Assembly: GCA_003427395.1 (NCBI GenBank)
Contig: BFEA01000026.1
Coordinates: forward strand, 4,708,596-4,736,882
Reading direction: 5' to 3'
DNA: 28,287 bases
Source of the DNA: Chara braunii
Taxonomy: Eukaryota; Streptophyta; Charophyceae; Charales; Characeae
Numbering within the stretch: position 1 is the stretch's first letter; every line of letters starts with the position of its first letter. This document shows positions 19,020 through 28,287 of the stretch, piece after piece. The position numbers were made by a program, and so were the translations under genes. The notes under the pieces are model-generated. The model saw only the letters and a program-made list of their open reading frames with translations. It was not told the DNA's origin and did not search any database.

Positions 19020-21431
19020 CTTTCAAATTCCATGTTTGATCCATGAAAGCCATCTCCTTCCTCTAGGCTTAAGGGATAGTTGGTGGTCACTTTCATTCCT
19101 CACCCACGGATTACCAAACAGGGGTTGCCTCAGTACCTATTCCTTGGATTTGGGTCTACCCAGTTTCCTTGGCATGACTTCCCGCCATATCCGCAGCAAA
19201 GCAGTCCAATATGGTGTAGGGGGTCTGGCTTCATTTGGATCGGTTCCTCTTCGTTGATTTTTGCGCCCTGTGCTTGGACTCCATTCCTTGGTCATTACCC
19301 AGAACAGGCCGGGCATATTTGCTGGTGTGGCTGTAGGTGCTAAGCCCCTGATGCTATCCAACGCCAGTTTATTCCATGCCGTACCAGGTTTAGTTAGTTT
19401 GACTATCCATTTAACTTGTAAGACTTTGGTTTCCTGTTTGGGATCTATGATACCAAGGCCTCCCTCGGCTTGTTTCCTTGTGATGTAATACCACACTATC
19501 TTTGGTATGCAATTCTCTTTGTTGGGGTCACCCGACCACAAGTATGCTCTTGCTTTACGGTTAAGTTCCTTGATTGTATGGTCCGAAACTGTCCAGATTG
19601 ACGCTATGTACCACATCATTGAAAAAATAGATGTGTTGATGGCTAATGCACGCCCCAACAATGATGTGAATGTATTACCCCATCTTCCCAGTTTGTTAAT
19701 TTGTTTGGCTAGGATATTTTGGGCAATTTGAGGGGCGAAGCCATCCTTTGTCATCAAGATGCCTAGATATCACGTAGGTGTCTCTGGTGTCGCCCATGTC
19801 ATGTCTACCTCAGGGCCTTGACGTTGGGGAATCTCCTCCTCCGATAGCCACTAGCCGATTGTTTTCTTCCAATTAATCTTCATTTCTGATGCCAGTCTGA
19901 ATGCTTCCATTGCTCTTACTAACGCGCTGAAAGACGAGTCTAAAGCTCTTATAAGGACTGTGAGATTATCTGCAAACATAATTATTGTCGGGAAGTGTAG
20001 GTGATGGGTTGTTCCTACATTGACCTCTTGTAGTCTGTGTATAGAGGGGTCTTTGCATAGGAATGAGGCTATTGCTTCGATGACGAAGAGGAAGATTGGG
20101 GGAGTTAGTGGGTCCCCTTGGCGCACTGACCGAAAGATTGGATAGCAGTCAGAAAGCAAGCCATCGACTTGGATGCACCCTATGGCGTCATTATACAGAA
20201 TGCGCACCCACTTCCTAAAATTCAGGCCCACTCCCATCTTTTCAATGCTTGCATTGAGAAAGGCCCAATTGACCTGGTCATAGACCTTTTCAAAGTCGAG
20301 GAAAAGAATTGTTGTGTTTATCCTTTTTTCTTCAACTTTGTTGGCTACTTCGCTGAGGGTCAATATGTTATCCATGATGTATCTCCCAGTCATGAAACCT
20401 GTTTGATCTATGTGAAAGCATTTGTCAGTCAGGTCTAGGATTCGAAGGGCAAGAGCTTGGGCTAGGATCTTATAGGGAAGTGCTAGAAGCGAGATGGGTC
20501 TATAGTTCCTGATATCTTCTCTCTCCCCTTTTTTGTACAACAAAGTGACCACGCTGCTACTTAGTAGGTTTCCCAATCCCCCCTTGAGTCAGTTGTCATT
20601 GAAGAAGTTTAACAAATCTCCTCCTAAGAGCGGCTAGAACTTCTCCCATAATTCTTTTGTCAATCCGTCGATTCCTGGAGACTTATTGTTGTTCATATTT
20701 TGGACCGCAAATTGTAGTTCTTCCATGGTGATAGGCTTGTCCAAGGCTTCTGCTTGTTCTTGAAATATCATTTGTTCCAGGTATTGCAGCATCCTTGTCC
20801 GTGCCTCTCTGGTGCTGGGCGGAGTGGGGATAGGGGTCTTCGTTTGGTAGAGCTCTTCGTAAAATTCCTTTGCTACGTTCAACATTCCTTTGCTGTCTGT
20901 CACTGTTTCAGTTGGATTTGAGAGGGTTTTCATGCCTTCTATCGCGTTGGCCCTTGAGTTTGCTTTGATTCTTGTGAAGAAGTGTTTTGACATTGACTCA
21001 CTTAGCTCATATTTGTTCATTCTGACTCTTATTTGTAGTCCCTTTAGTTCCCACCATCTCCACATAGTGAGTTCGTCTTTTGCCTTTTCAAAAATGTCGC
21101 TATAGAGTGCTGAGGAGGGGTTATCGACCAGATCTGTCTCTGCGATCTTCAGGGCTGCCTCCAACGCTTGCTTCCTCTGTTTCCTGCCAGCCGTTAATTT
21201 CCTTGAGATTCCAGCTACCGTCTGTGATAATGTGGAGTAGCTTTCCTGAAACCATTCCCATCGATCCTGTAGGGGTAGGTAGGAGCCCTTAAAATTCTGC
21301 CAACAATCTTGAACTCCAATCTGAAAATTTCGGCTCAGTAGGAGGGAATTGTTGAGTTTATGGAAGTTGGACCCTTTTTTGACATATTGTTCGAAGCTGA
21401 TTATTAGTTCGATGGGTTTGTGGTCTAGCAC
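19020..21431 (-). pseudogene. LINE ORF2, reverse transcriptase domain
   Basis: The segments share one frame, 21431-20634, 20576-19851 and 19757-19137, separated by stops (TAG 20636-20634, expected Gln; others near 20590, 19850 and 19770). N-terminal motifs include NNNKSPGIDGLTKELW. The central part shows NYRPISLL, DQTGFMTGRYI, motif A LFLDFEKVYDQVNW, motif B VRQGDPLTPPIFLFVIEA and motif C MFADNLTVL. The catalytic motif of the family is F/YADD; here the second Asp is Asn (codon on 19967-19965), so the enzyme would be inactive. GAT to AAT on this strand equals C-to-T on the plus strand. The RT would copy LINE RNA at the nicked target. Confidence 0.92.
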
Positions 21432-22276
21432 AGGTGCAGTGCGAGAGCCAGTATCTCGGCGCTTTTGGCTGTCCCCATTAGTGTCCCTGAGATCAGAAAA
21501 TAGTCAATGAAGGAGAAAGCGGTATGGTGGGCATGCTTCTTTTTAACCAATGTGAAGGCTCTTGTCCCCGGATGCAAAGTCCTGTATGGTTCAACTAGAT
21601 TGTAGTCCATCATCAGCTTTTGAATGGTCACCGCCTCCTGCATGAGCTGACTAGCCGAGGACCTAAATATACGATCCGTGGTGGGGTCTATAGTTGCGTT
21701 CCAATCCCCGACCAAAATACAGGGTGATAAAGGGGGAATCAGATGACCAATGTTCGTTATAAAAGTTGATCTTTTTGAAGAGTTGTTTGGTGAGTAGTCA
21801 TTGATTACTCTGAACTCTTCGTCCTTCCACTTTACATCCATAAGGCACCATCTGCCTTCTACCGTGTCCGCCTCTTTGCCCACTATCGATCCTGCCGTGT
21901 TTAGGCGGGATGATTTGGGTACCAGGATGGCTGTACCTTTCGTACTTGACGTATTGTCTGAGGACCATATTTCATCTTTCATTCTTCCCAGGTTCCTTAA
22001 TAAGAGTTTTCAAATTCTGTTGTGTTCTGCTGAGAAGGCGAGGTGAGTTTCTTGTAGGAGTATGATATCTGCCATTTTATTTGTGTGAACGATAAGGCCT
22101 TTGATTATATCATGCATTTTTTCTTCTTTGTCGATGATATTTCTGAGCCCATTAATGTCCAGCTCCTAATGACTATCCCTTGTGACTTCCAGTCCACTCG
22201 GTCTTCCTTTGCGTTTGCCCCCTTTCTAAAAATCTCCATCATTGGGGCTATGGGGAAGAGGCAGGGGTACTATCAT
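21432..22276 (-). pseudogene. LINE ORF2, AP-type endonuclease domain
   Basis: A candidate ORF2 start is the ATG at 22276, 12 bp downstream of the ORF1 stop. The N-terminal endonuclease motif SWNINGLR is split by an apparent one-base deletion near 22157-22163: one frame reads VIRSW and the next reads INGLRNIIDKEEK. Then follow the catalytic-Glu motif LLQETHLAF, a TGA where relatives could have Arg (near 22014), WCLMDVKW, LVGDWNATID (GDWN), FSFIDYFLIS and, after a frame change near 21430, LDHKPIEL, the final His motif. The enzyme would nick the target strand to prime reverse transcription. The motif set identifies an APE-class LINE. Confidence 0.9.
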
Positions 22277-22288
22277 AGTGTAGACGTC

Positions 22289-25145
22289 CTAGGAAGGGGC
22301 CTGGTCGCTTGCATCCATCTCCGTCGATGCATCACCCGGCGGGTCCTGAAGCATCGTGGTGAGAGAACCATCTAGCTTGTACTCCCCCACACTTCCACTG
22401 GTTTCCTGTCCCGGGCCAAATGCCAGATCTGCTCCTACTCCCTTGTCCTCATCTTCCCACTCCATGTCATTCTCAGAGCAGTCACTTCTGTAATATCTGT
22501 CTAGATCAATGGCAAACACCCTTGAGTCCAGATCGCTGTCTCCCTTCAGAATCTCATGAGTCAGAAGGTGTGCCACTGAGACTGCCAGCAATTCCGCTGG
22601 AATGTCGGGTCCCACTAGCATGCTGTATGGAATCGCTGTCACGGTTCTCCATGGCCTCCACATCATCCCACTCTTCAGCTTGGTTTCCTCTGACAATCAA
22701 AGGGGAGAAGGCACGAGGGGAGTGTCTTTCTAAGTTCATATGATGGTCCCGCAGGTCCTCCTAGCCTGCTTGGGAGGACTTGTCCTCCTGACCATCGTCC
22801 AAAGCAACTGTTTCGTACACGCGATGTTGGAACCCCTCTGTTACCATCTCTTGAAGAACATTGGCAACATTTTGTCCTTCATCAATCCTTGGTATTGTGA
22901 AAGACACATCTGTGGCAATTTTCCATTCTCCCTCTTTCTCGACGTACCTGGCCGCAATCAGCGGGCGGGTGTCCATCAATGTCAGTCGTGCTGATTTGGC
23001 CGAGGCCACCACATGTGGTGCCTCCCCATCTGCGATGTGCTGAATGGTAGTAAACTCTGGTGTGTACTCTGCATTCCACTTTATTAATTTTTCTATTTGT
23101 GCCACAACCACAACCACTTCTTTTTCCAAATGCGAGCGTGCTGATTTTTCTTCTGCATCTGTTTGATCTGAATTTGATTCCTTCTTCTTCTGATTTTTCC
23201 CAGTCTTCCATTTCTTTGGGTGCAAATCCTGAAAGTGGTCATTGGTGTTGAGAGTTGTTTTGTCCTTGTCCGGTAAGCCTTGTTCTCTCGCCCTTTTCTT
23301 TTCTGCATATCTGAAGGCAGTATGTTAAGAGAACTCCTCTGTCGTCTCTTTCTTTAGCGTGTCATACTGATTTTTTGATCTCTCAATGCCAGCGATTGTC
23401 CCATCCTTCCCATTTTTCTGGGATATCTCAATGTGCTTCAAACAGGCTGCTGTGATGTCAAACACATGTTCTCTCTCCCTCTTGGCCTTTTCAACGTATT
23501 CCCTGAGCCACTGCAGAGACCGTTGGGGCTCAGACGCACTATCTATGGCTGTCCCCCCTATCCCCTCACTGTCCTTGCTTGCTTTGTTGTCTGCAGCGTC
23601 CTCGAGGGAATAAAAAAACATAATTTTTTTTTCCGCATCAGCACGGGTCTGTTTTGTCCCCTTCTTCTCGTCAGAGTTCATTGCCTTTCTCTTCTTGAGA
23701 CCCCCCTCTATCGTCCATTGGAAGTCAACTTCGTCAAGCAGTCGTTTGTTATTTGTTTGCACCTTGGCCCTTCTCTCTTGGGCCTCTTGTTCCAACTGTC
23801 TCAGCATTTCTTGAAAAGTTGCTGGTTCTTTGTTGTATTCCTATTCTGCCTGTTCTCGGACTGCGTCCAGGTCCCATAGCAGATCTTCCCTGGCTTTTTC
23901 TTCTCTAGTGACACGTGAGTCAATAATGGGTTGGTGTTTATCTTTGTTGGATTTCCTGTTACTTCGCATGTTGCTTTTTTTTGCCACATGCTGTCTGCAG
24001 GGAAAAAATGTTGGGTTTTTTTCACCGAAGGTTCCTGATCAGCGTAGTGCCACACCCAATCTGGGTCATCCAAATTGTCGTCAAACACCCAACCATCGTA
24101 GTTGGAATCTGCGATGAACTAGGTACCTGGAGCATCCTCAACTTCCACGAGCATGTTGAGATGGAGTTTCCGTTCCTTCGACTGTTTCGGAAACTTCGGG
24201 CAGTTCGGATCGGTTCCCATGTGACCACGTTCCTTGCATCTGAAACAGATCGGAGAAGTCTTGGTGGAGACCTTGACTTCTAGTAATTTGTTCTCGATCT
24301 GGAATTTCCACGTCAGTGGAAAAACCGGGGGGTCATCTATCTTGACTTCTGGCAAGGCTGTCATAGATCCACAGTGAGGTGCAAGAAAGTCTGGAGTCGG
24401 CAGGATCTATTTGAGGATTTTATTTGCTGGATACTGTCTGTCCAGTCTATCCACCACCAGCCCATGGAATCCCGGTTGAATGTTGTCGAATTGTACCCAG
24501 AAATTCTCTTTCATCAGTGTTTGCTTGTAAGAAACCGTGAAGGTCGGATTTTGCCTCTGAACAGTCAACTTCTTCCGTTTGGTTATCGTGCAGACCGATC
24601 CGTTGCAGTTCCTGGACTGCATTTCTGCTGCGATCCATGCGTGATCTTCCTTGTTGAAGAGCACCATGATGTTGTTACGACCCAAATTTTGCAGAGAAAA
24701 GGCTTCTCCAACATGTTTGAGTTTTGCTTCCTTCTTGATTGTTTCTATTATCCATTTTCTTTTCTCTGCATGAGATCTGCTCCATTGCGAGTAAAATTGA
24801 AGACCACTCCGTGCCTTTCGTGGAGGTCGTCCAGTTCGGGTACTTTCCCATCAGGGTACTTCCATACAATCACCTCTTCCTCTTTCCCTTCTGTTTTTTG
24901 CTTTTCTGTGATTGGTTCACCTTCAACTTTTGTTTTTTCGATCAGAACTTGAGTGGTTCGTTGTCTATGATATTCATTGCTGTCTTATCCGTTTGTTGGT
25001 TGCGGTGCATGGGGAGCGCATTCTGAACGGCTTGTTTGAAAGAGGCCGCGGACTGGCCATGAGAGGAGCACCAGTCTGAGGTGGGGGGGGAGCAAACAGT
25101 CAGGCAAAAGCTGGGTGTACGGCTGAAGGGGAGAGTTAACAGCAC
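22289..25145 (-). pseudogene. LINE ORF1 (nucleic-acid-binding) pseudogene
   Basis: Read on the minus strand from about 25145 (possible Met) to the TGA at 22291-22289. The segment 24685-24407 (RNNIMVLFNKEDHAWIAAEM …) resembles the DUF4283-like domain of plant LINE ORF1. Next comes a zinc knuckle, CFRCKERGHMGTDPNC, at about 24264-24217. A long hydrophilic Lys/Glu/Gln-rich region with coiled-coil character follows (23807-23325 and 23225-22761), and then an acidic C-terminus (22696-22289). Frame changes occur near 24720, 23805 and 22730, with several stops. At over 900 codons it is long for ORF1. The product would coat LINE RNA. Exact start and intermediate joins are uncertain. Confidence 0.75.
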
Positions 25146-26912
25146 AGTGAATTGGGGTCTAGGCGGACAGTGGAACTCTCCTTTTTTTTTTTTTCTTTTT
25201 TTTTTTACGTGGCTATGGAGAGGGAGGTATTGTCAGATGGGGTGGAGAGGTCAGGGGTGAAGAGGTAAGATAGTAGGTCGAAGGTCGTGTGAGGGGGGAA
25301 GGTAGGCTATGAGTAGATGGATGGACAGTGTGATCAGATGGGGTGGAGAAGTCAGATAGAAGGTAGACTGTCGTGTGAGGAGGAAGGTAGGCTGTGAGTA
25401 GACAGTAAGGCTATGGACAGTCAGTGGGAGCAGTGAACGTTCGGGTTGGTTGCGAAGTCGATGTGGCAGTGTGGAAATAAGTAGTTATCTGGCGAGGGCT
25501 GGGCGAGGGCTGAGATCGAGAAAAGGGATATCTGCCCAATAAGTGGGGTTGGGGGGGGGAGGGGAGGGGGGGGCAGCTAATAGTCAGCAGAACAGACCGC
25601 AAGATCGGAAGCTGGGTGTATGGGAATCACCGAAGGGGAGGGTTAGCAACGCAGTAAATCGAGGTAAATTGCGGTGTAGGTTTTTTTTTTTTTTTTTTTT
25701 TTTTTGGCTATGGGAAGGGAGATGTTGTCAGATGGGGTGTAGTAGATGTAAGATAGTAGATAGAAGGTCGTGTGACGGTCGTGTAAGGGGGAAGGTAGGC
25801 TGTGAGTAGATAGTTAGGGCTGAGGATGGTCAGCGTGGATGTTTGGGTTTATCTCACGTGAAAAACGAAGCCAGCTTGTCCTCTCTTGGATGCTAAAGCA
25901 GTCACATTTACTCGCTGTCGGAGTGCACAACCTCGTCGAAAGTCGCCCTTGATAGATCTGATGTGTCCGTCCCCTCGTGTCAGTGAGACACTTAGGGCTC
26001 CGTGTGGCCTTAACGCGCTTTCTCCGTGATTGGAAAGGCGTGTTTCGGTCTTCTTACAATTTCGTCGTTTCTCCCTGGTTCTCTTCGGTAGGATACTACT
26101 ATCCTACACGGGCAGAAAGCGATGCTACTATCCTCCACGGACAGAAAGCGCCTTTCCTTTTTAGGACCTGGCCCCTAGCTGAATCACTCTCACTTTTTTC
26201 TCTCTCGCTTCTCTCCTCGCCTTCCTCGTAGAGGAATCTAACTCCTCTGGGATCTATCCCACTGTTTATCCTTGCCCAGCGAACGGCTGGATAGCATTCC
26301 CCCTCCTATTCCTCTTCGTTGTCCGCAGAAGAAAAGTAGTTGTAGTTTTTGTCTTGTAGTGCTTGTAGGCCTTTGTCCTGCAGCTCACTCCTTAGCTCTC
26401 CTTCGCTCCCGTAGCAGCTCGCGAATCTGAGTCTCCCTTTCTCTCCTTAAATTCTCTTCTTGGCTTTTTCCTAATTTCTTCACCTCCCCCTCAGAGCTCG
26501 CCCGTCGTATCTAGTCTCCTGCTGATCTATACTCCGATTTGTCCTCTTCAGCAAACGACACTGCCCTTCCTCTTATGTAGTTCCTCAACAGTGTACGGCT
26601 AGATAAGCTTTCTACGTTGTTACGATCAGCGTGAGCCCTTGATGAAGACCCTCTCTCTAAACCTCTTCCGTTGGCCTACGGGATCGATCCCGCTGACAGC
26701 CCTATTCGAGATTGACGATACTCTGTTTCGTATCCAGCTGCCCTAGGCACCTAGGCGTTGAACATCGCGACGCCTCCTCCCATCCCGACGTCGCGCGCTT
26801 CCGAGCGATGGCCGAGACACTGGGGCACGGGGCGATGGTCCGCGCAGCGGTGCGAAAATTAGCGCATTTCGTAGCGCTAACCGAGTGGCGCGAGCGGTTT
26901 CCTGATGAAAAA
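25146..26912 (-). other. LINE 5' UTR / promoter region
   Basis: Between ORF1 and the right target duplication there is no protein I can support. The extreme 5' end (26912-26750) is rich in CpG (GCGCGACGTCGGG, GGCGTCGCGATG on the minus strand), as in many LINE promoters. A G-rich and T-tract region with tandem repeats lies at 25182-25815. Two copies of GGCAGAAAGCG-type sequence, each after ACTATCCTACACGG or a close variant, lie at 26095-26150. The assignment as 5' UTR rests on the flanking 19-bp duplication; the possibility that part is a separate insertion remains. Confidence 0.6.
25182..25815. repeat. Tandem repeats with T tracts in the LINE 5' UTR
   Basis: A block with a T tract (25182-25206), GGCTATGGAGAGGGAGG and CAGATGGGGTGGAGA recurs about 495 bp later (T tract 25681-25705, GGCTATGGGAAGGGAG, CAGATGGGGTG). 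Within the first block a 101-bp subunit starting CAGATGGGGTGGAGA repeats at 25234 and 25335, each followed by a GGTAGGCTRTGAGTAGA phrase. In LINE orientation the T tracts are poly(A). Repeated 5' UTR monomers are known in several LINE families. Confidence 0.75.
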
Positions 26913-26931
26913 TCTTGATTGCATATTTCTT
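26913..26931. repeat. LINE target-site duplication, right copy
   Basis: Identical to 1912-1930 (tcttgattgcatatttctt). It marks the 5' boundary of the LINE. The sequence on its far side (ATTGAGCTC…) differs from that at the left copy (TTCTTTTC…, the LINE tail), as expected for a duplication around an insert. Confidence 0.85.
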
Positions 26932-26977
26932 ATTGAGCTCTGGTGAGCAAGTTGATTTTGGAGTTCCATGGGGATAA

Positions 26978-27122
26978 AGAGCTGTGTGTGCTCGTTCTTC
27001 GGGACGTCCGTTAAAATTGGAACGATACGGAGAAGATTATCATGGCCCCTGTGCAAGGATGACACATAAATCGAGAAATGGTCCGATAAAAAAAAAAAAA
27101 AAACACAGAGTTGTGCGTGCTC
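26978..27122. repeat. 16-bp target duplication flanking the U6 copy
   Basis: Left copy 26978-26993 and right copy 27107-27122 differ at two positions, both transitions. They abut the exact U6 5' end and lie three bases past the A tail, as target-primed reverse transcription predicts. The two mismatches suggest the insertion is not recent. Confidence 0.8.
26994..27103 (+). pseudogene. U6 snRNA retropseudogene with poly(A) tail
   Basis: 26994-27087 matches plant-type U6 snRNA nearly end to end: the 5' stem-loop (GTTCTTCGGGAC), the TTAAAATTGGAACGATAC core, an ACAGAGA-box region reading ACGGAGA, GAAGATTATCATGGCCCC, CAAGGATGACAC, AAATCGAGAAATGGTCC. The intact gene has ACAGAGA, GAAGATTAGCATGG and CCCCTGCGCAAGG, so this copy has several substitutions and a short deletion after GACAC. 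Instead of a Pol III T run it ends in 16 A (27088-27103), so it was reverse transcribed. Flanking AGAGCTGTGTGTGCTC (26978-26993) and AGAGTTGTGCGTGCTC (27107-27122), 14 of 16 identical, are its target duplication. I see no U6 upstream promoter element. A functional gene is very unlikely. Confidence 0.9.
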
Positions 27123-27320
27123 CATGGTGTCTACTTTTTACTAAGCTTCCAGATTACTCTATTTACTCTGTGCCCACAGTGCTGATCTGTACCGCTCTCT
27201 TATGAAAAGGAGCTCTATGGTCTGTAACTTGTTGCATGTACTTCTGTGTGCTCTATGATGCTATATTCTTTCTACTACGTGGTATGTGCCATGCCACACT
27301 GTACTGCTATGCATTATCAT

Positions 27321-27514
27321 ACCACATAGCACTACTGCGGTGAATGGTACCACACAGTACTACTGCTGTGAATCATACCACACAGTACTACTGCTGTGAA
27401 TGGTACCACATAGTACTTCTGCGGTGAATAGTACCACATAGTACTACTGTGGTGAATAGTACCACATAGTACTACTGCGGTGAATGGTACCATTATCATA
27501 CCATTCACCGCAGT
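27321..27514. repeat. 28-bp minisatellite ending in a perfect hairpin
   Basis: Units of the type ACCACATAGTACTACTGCGGTGAATGGT repeat with ACCA at 27321, 27349, 27377, 27405, 27433, 27461 and a partial unit at 27489 (period 28). The last unit is followed by its own inverted copy: ACTGCGGTGAATGGTA (27474-27489) pairs perfectly with TACCATTCACCGCAGT (27499-27514) around a 9-base loop. The minus-strand open frame across the array is a repeat artefact. Confidence 0.9.
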
Positions 27515-27930
27515 AATGTTATGTACCATTCTCACTGTGAATGGTACCTCTGTGGGCCTGTAATTTGTCCCATGTGATTCCCTGTGCACTTTCAGGTGTG
27601 CTGTAACAAGGTGGCATAAACTGGGAGAAATACTTGTGCATTCTGTAGCTGCCATCTGGCTGAACGTTAAGCACATGTAAACTGATCAAATACTAATGGA
27701 CGCAATAATTTTAGGGGCCTTTCCCCCCCGTTCGCTCCTCCTTTCTTTCCTTCTTTCTTTCTTTCTGTCTTTCTTTCTTTCTTCCTTTTTCTTGTTTTTT
27801 CCTTGTTTTCCTGCCATGGCGATGGGCTTAAGATGTCACCGTGGGAGTGACTGGCCCCAGGAAATTCAAGAATTTCATTCATCCTGTTCCATTTGTATTC
27901 AAAATCAGGTTTGTATTTCACGTGGTACGG
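27515..27930. other. Intergenic stretch with a pyrimidine-rich microsatellite
   Basis: No gene is recognised. A CTTT/CTTC-rich stretch occupies 27741-27800 and gives Leu/Phe/Ser or Lys/Glu artefact frames. The remainder is unremarkable. Confidence 0.6.
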
Positions 27931-27931
27931 T

Positions 27932-28064
27932 CCGGACGTCTGGACTGGGTTCCAGACAGTCCGGTGTCCAGTGTCTGGTCCTGATGTCCGGATGGAGTCC
28001 CCTGGGGCACAAAAAAAAAAAAGGGGGGGGCGGCCCAGGACACTTGTCGGGTCCTGGCCGCCCC
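27932..28064. repeat. Two GC-rich inverted repeats with recurrent GTCCGG
   Basis: CCGGACGTCTGGA (27932-27944) pairs with TCCAGACAGTCCGG (27951-27964) with one bulged base. GGGGCGGCCCAGGAC (28027-28041) pairs with GTCCTGGCCGCCCC (28051-28064) with one bulged C. The GTCCGG or TCCGGA motif recurs at least four times from 27931 to 28130, and an A12 tract leads into a G run just before the second hairpin. This may be the terminus of another unrecognised element. Confidence 0.65.
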
Positions 28065-28225
28065 TCGAAAAATAATGGGGTGATTTTTCAGTGTCATTTC
28101 ACCCCACGGGACAGGGCCTAGAGGTCCGGACACAAGACACTGCAGGTTTTTGGGGTGGCGGGTTTCACACAGGGCCGAGCAATTTCAAGGCGCCCGCTGC
28201 TGCTGCCCGCCGCTGCTGCCCGTTG

Positions 28226-28227
<2 letters not shown>

Positions 28228-28287
<60 letters not shown>
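28228..28287. repeat. (GA)n microsatellite at window end
   Basis: About 30 uninterrupted GA units run to the edge of the window, so the true length is unknown. Before it, 28070-28227 holds GCTGCTGCC repeats and no gene. Confidence 0.97.

Larger units (their letters stand above)
1931..26912 (-). mobile_element. LINE, interrupted by a nested LTR retrotransposon
   Basis: This is an autonomous non-LTR retrotransposon on the minus strand. It comprises 26912-17681 and 2204-1931, about 9.5 kb in total; the sequence between (2205-17684) is a later insertion plus one duplicated ATGA. The order is 5' UTR with tandem repeats, ORF1 (CCHC), ORF2 (AP-type endonuclease, RT, C-terminal Cys-rich segment), a 3' UTR of about 150 bp and an A-rich tail. 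It is flanked by a 19-bp duplication, so it appears full length at the 5' end, unlike most LINE copies. The domain order fits plant L1-like elements; the length is at the long end because of the 5' UTR and a long ORF1. It is dead: there are many stops, frameshifts and a mutated RT active site. Confidence 0.85.

Noticed and set aside
26994-27087. Active U6 snRNA gene
   Set aside because: It has an A tail in place of the T terminator, a target duplication, substitutions in conserved positions and no upstream promoter element seen.
27332-27676. 114-residue minus-strand frame with repeated Val/Pro/Phe/Thr blocks
   Set aside because: It arises from the 28-bp minisatellite (unit not a multiple of three, so the repeats drift in frame).

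Overview
The window looks like repeat-dense nuclear DNA from a green-lineage (streptophyte) eukaryote. Both U6 snRNA-derived sequences resemble the plant form, and the transposon proteins are of the plant Ty3/gypsy chromovirus and plant LINE types. A charophyte alga such as Chara is my best guess; this rests on memory of similar proteins, not on a search. I found no intact host gene and no bacterial operon. Nearly everything between 1,010 and 27,122 can be assigned to transposable elements in a nested arrangement.

Outer layer: a LINE on the minus strand occupies 26,912 down to 17,681 and then 2,204 down to 1,931, about 9.5 kb once the interruption is removed. It has a long repeat-bearing 5' UTR (26,912-25,146), ORF1 with a CCHC knuckle (25,145-22,289), ORF2 with endonuclease, reverse transcriptase and a C-terminal Cys-rich region (22,276-17,681, finishing at 2,204-2,119), a short 3' UTR and an A-rich tail. 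A perfect 19-bp direct repeat at 1,912-1,930 and 26,913-26,931 fits its target-site duplication.

Middle layer: a Ty3/gypsy element on the plus strand (2,205-17,680, about 15.5 kb) sits inside the 3' end of LINE ORF2. It has a 5' LTR, an initiator-Met-type primer binding site, a broken gag, a broken pol (protease, RT, RNase H, integrase, chromodomain-like end), a polypurine tract and a 3' LTR. It is flanked by the 4-bp repeat ATGA. Removing the element and one ATGA rejoins LINE ORF2 in frame.

Inner layer: about 6.5 kb (roughly 6,587-13,080) separates gag from protease and has no recognisable protein. It carries two tandem-repeat arrays and a short piece matching the large-subunit rRNA core. 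One array consists of about nine stem-loops with a conserved loop and compensating stems. This block is probably a further insertion, but I could not define its ends.

Flanks: on the left are a tRNA-derived SINE with target duplication, a GT/AG microsatellite and a truncated U6 retrocopy. On the right are a nearly full-length U6 retrocopy with poly(A) and an imperfect 16-bp target duplication, a 28-bp minisatellite ending in a perfect hairpin, and GC-rich hairpins. Removing the LINE would put the two U6-derived copies 82 bp apart in inverted orientation. All protein-coding parts are inactivated by stops, frameshifts and catalytic-site changes, many of which fit C-to-T (or G-to-A) decay of methylated, silenced DNA.
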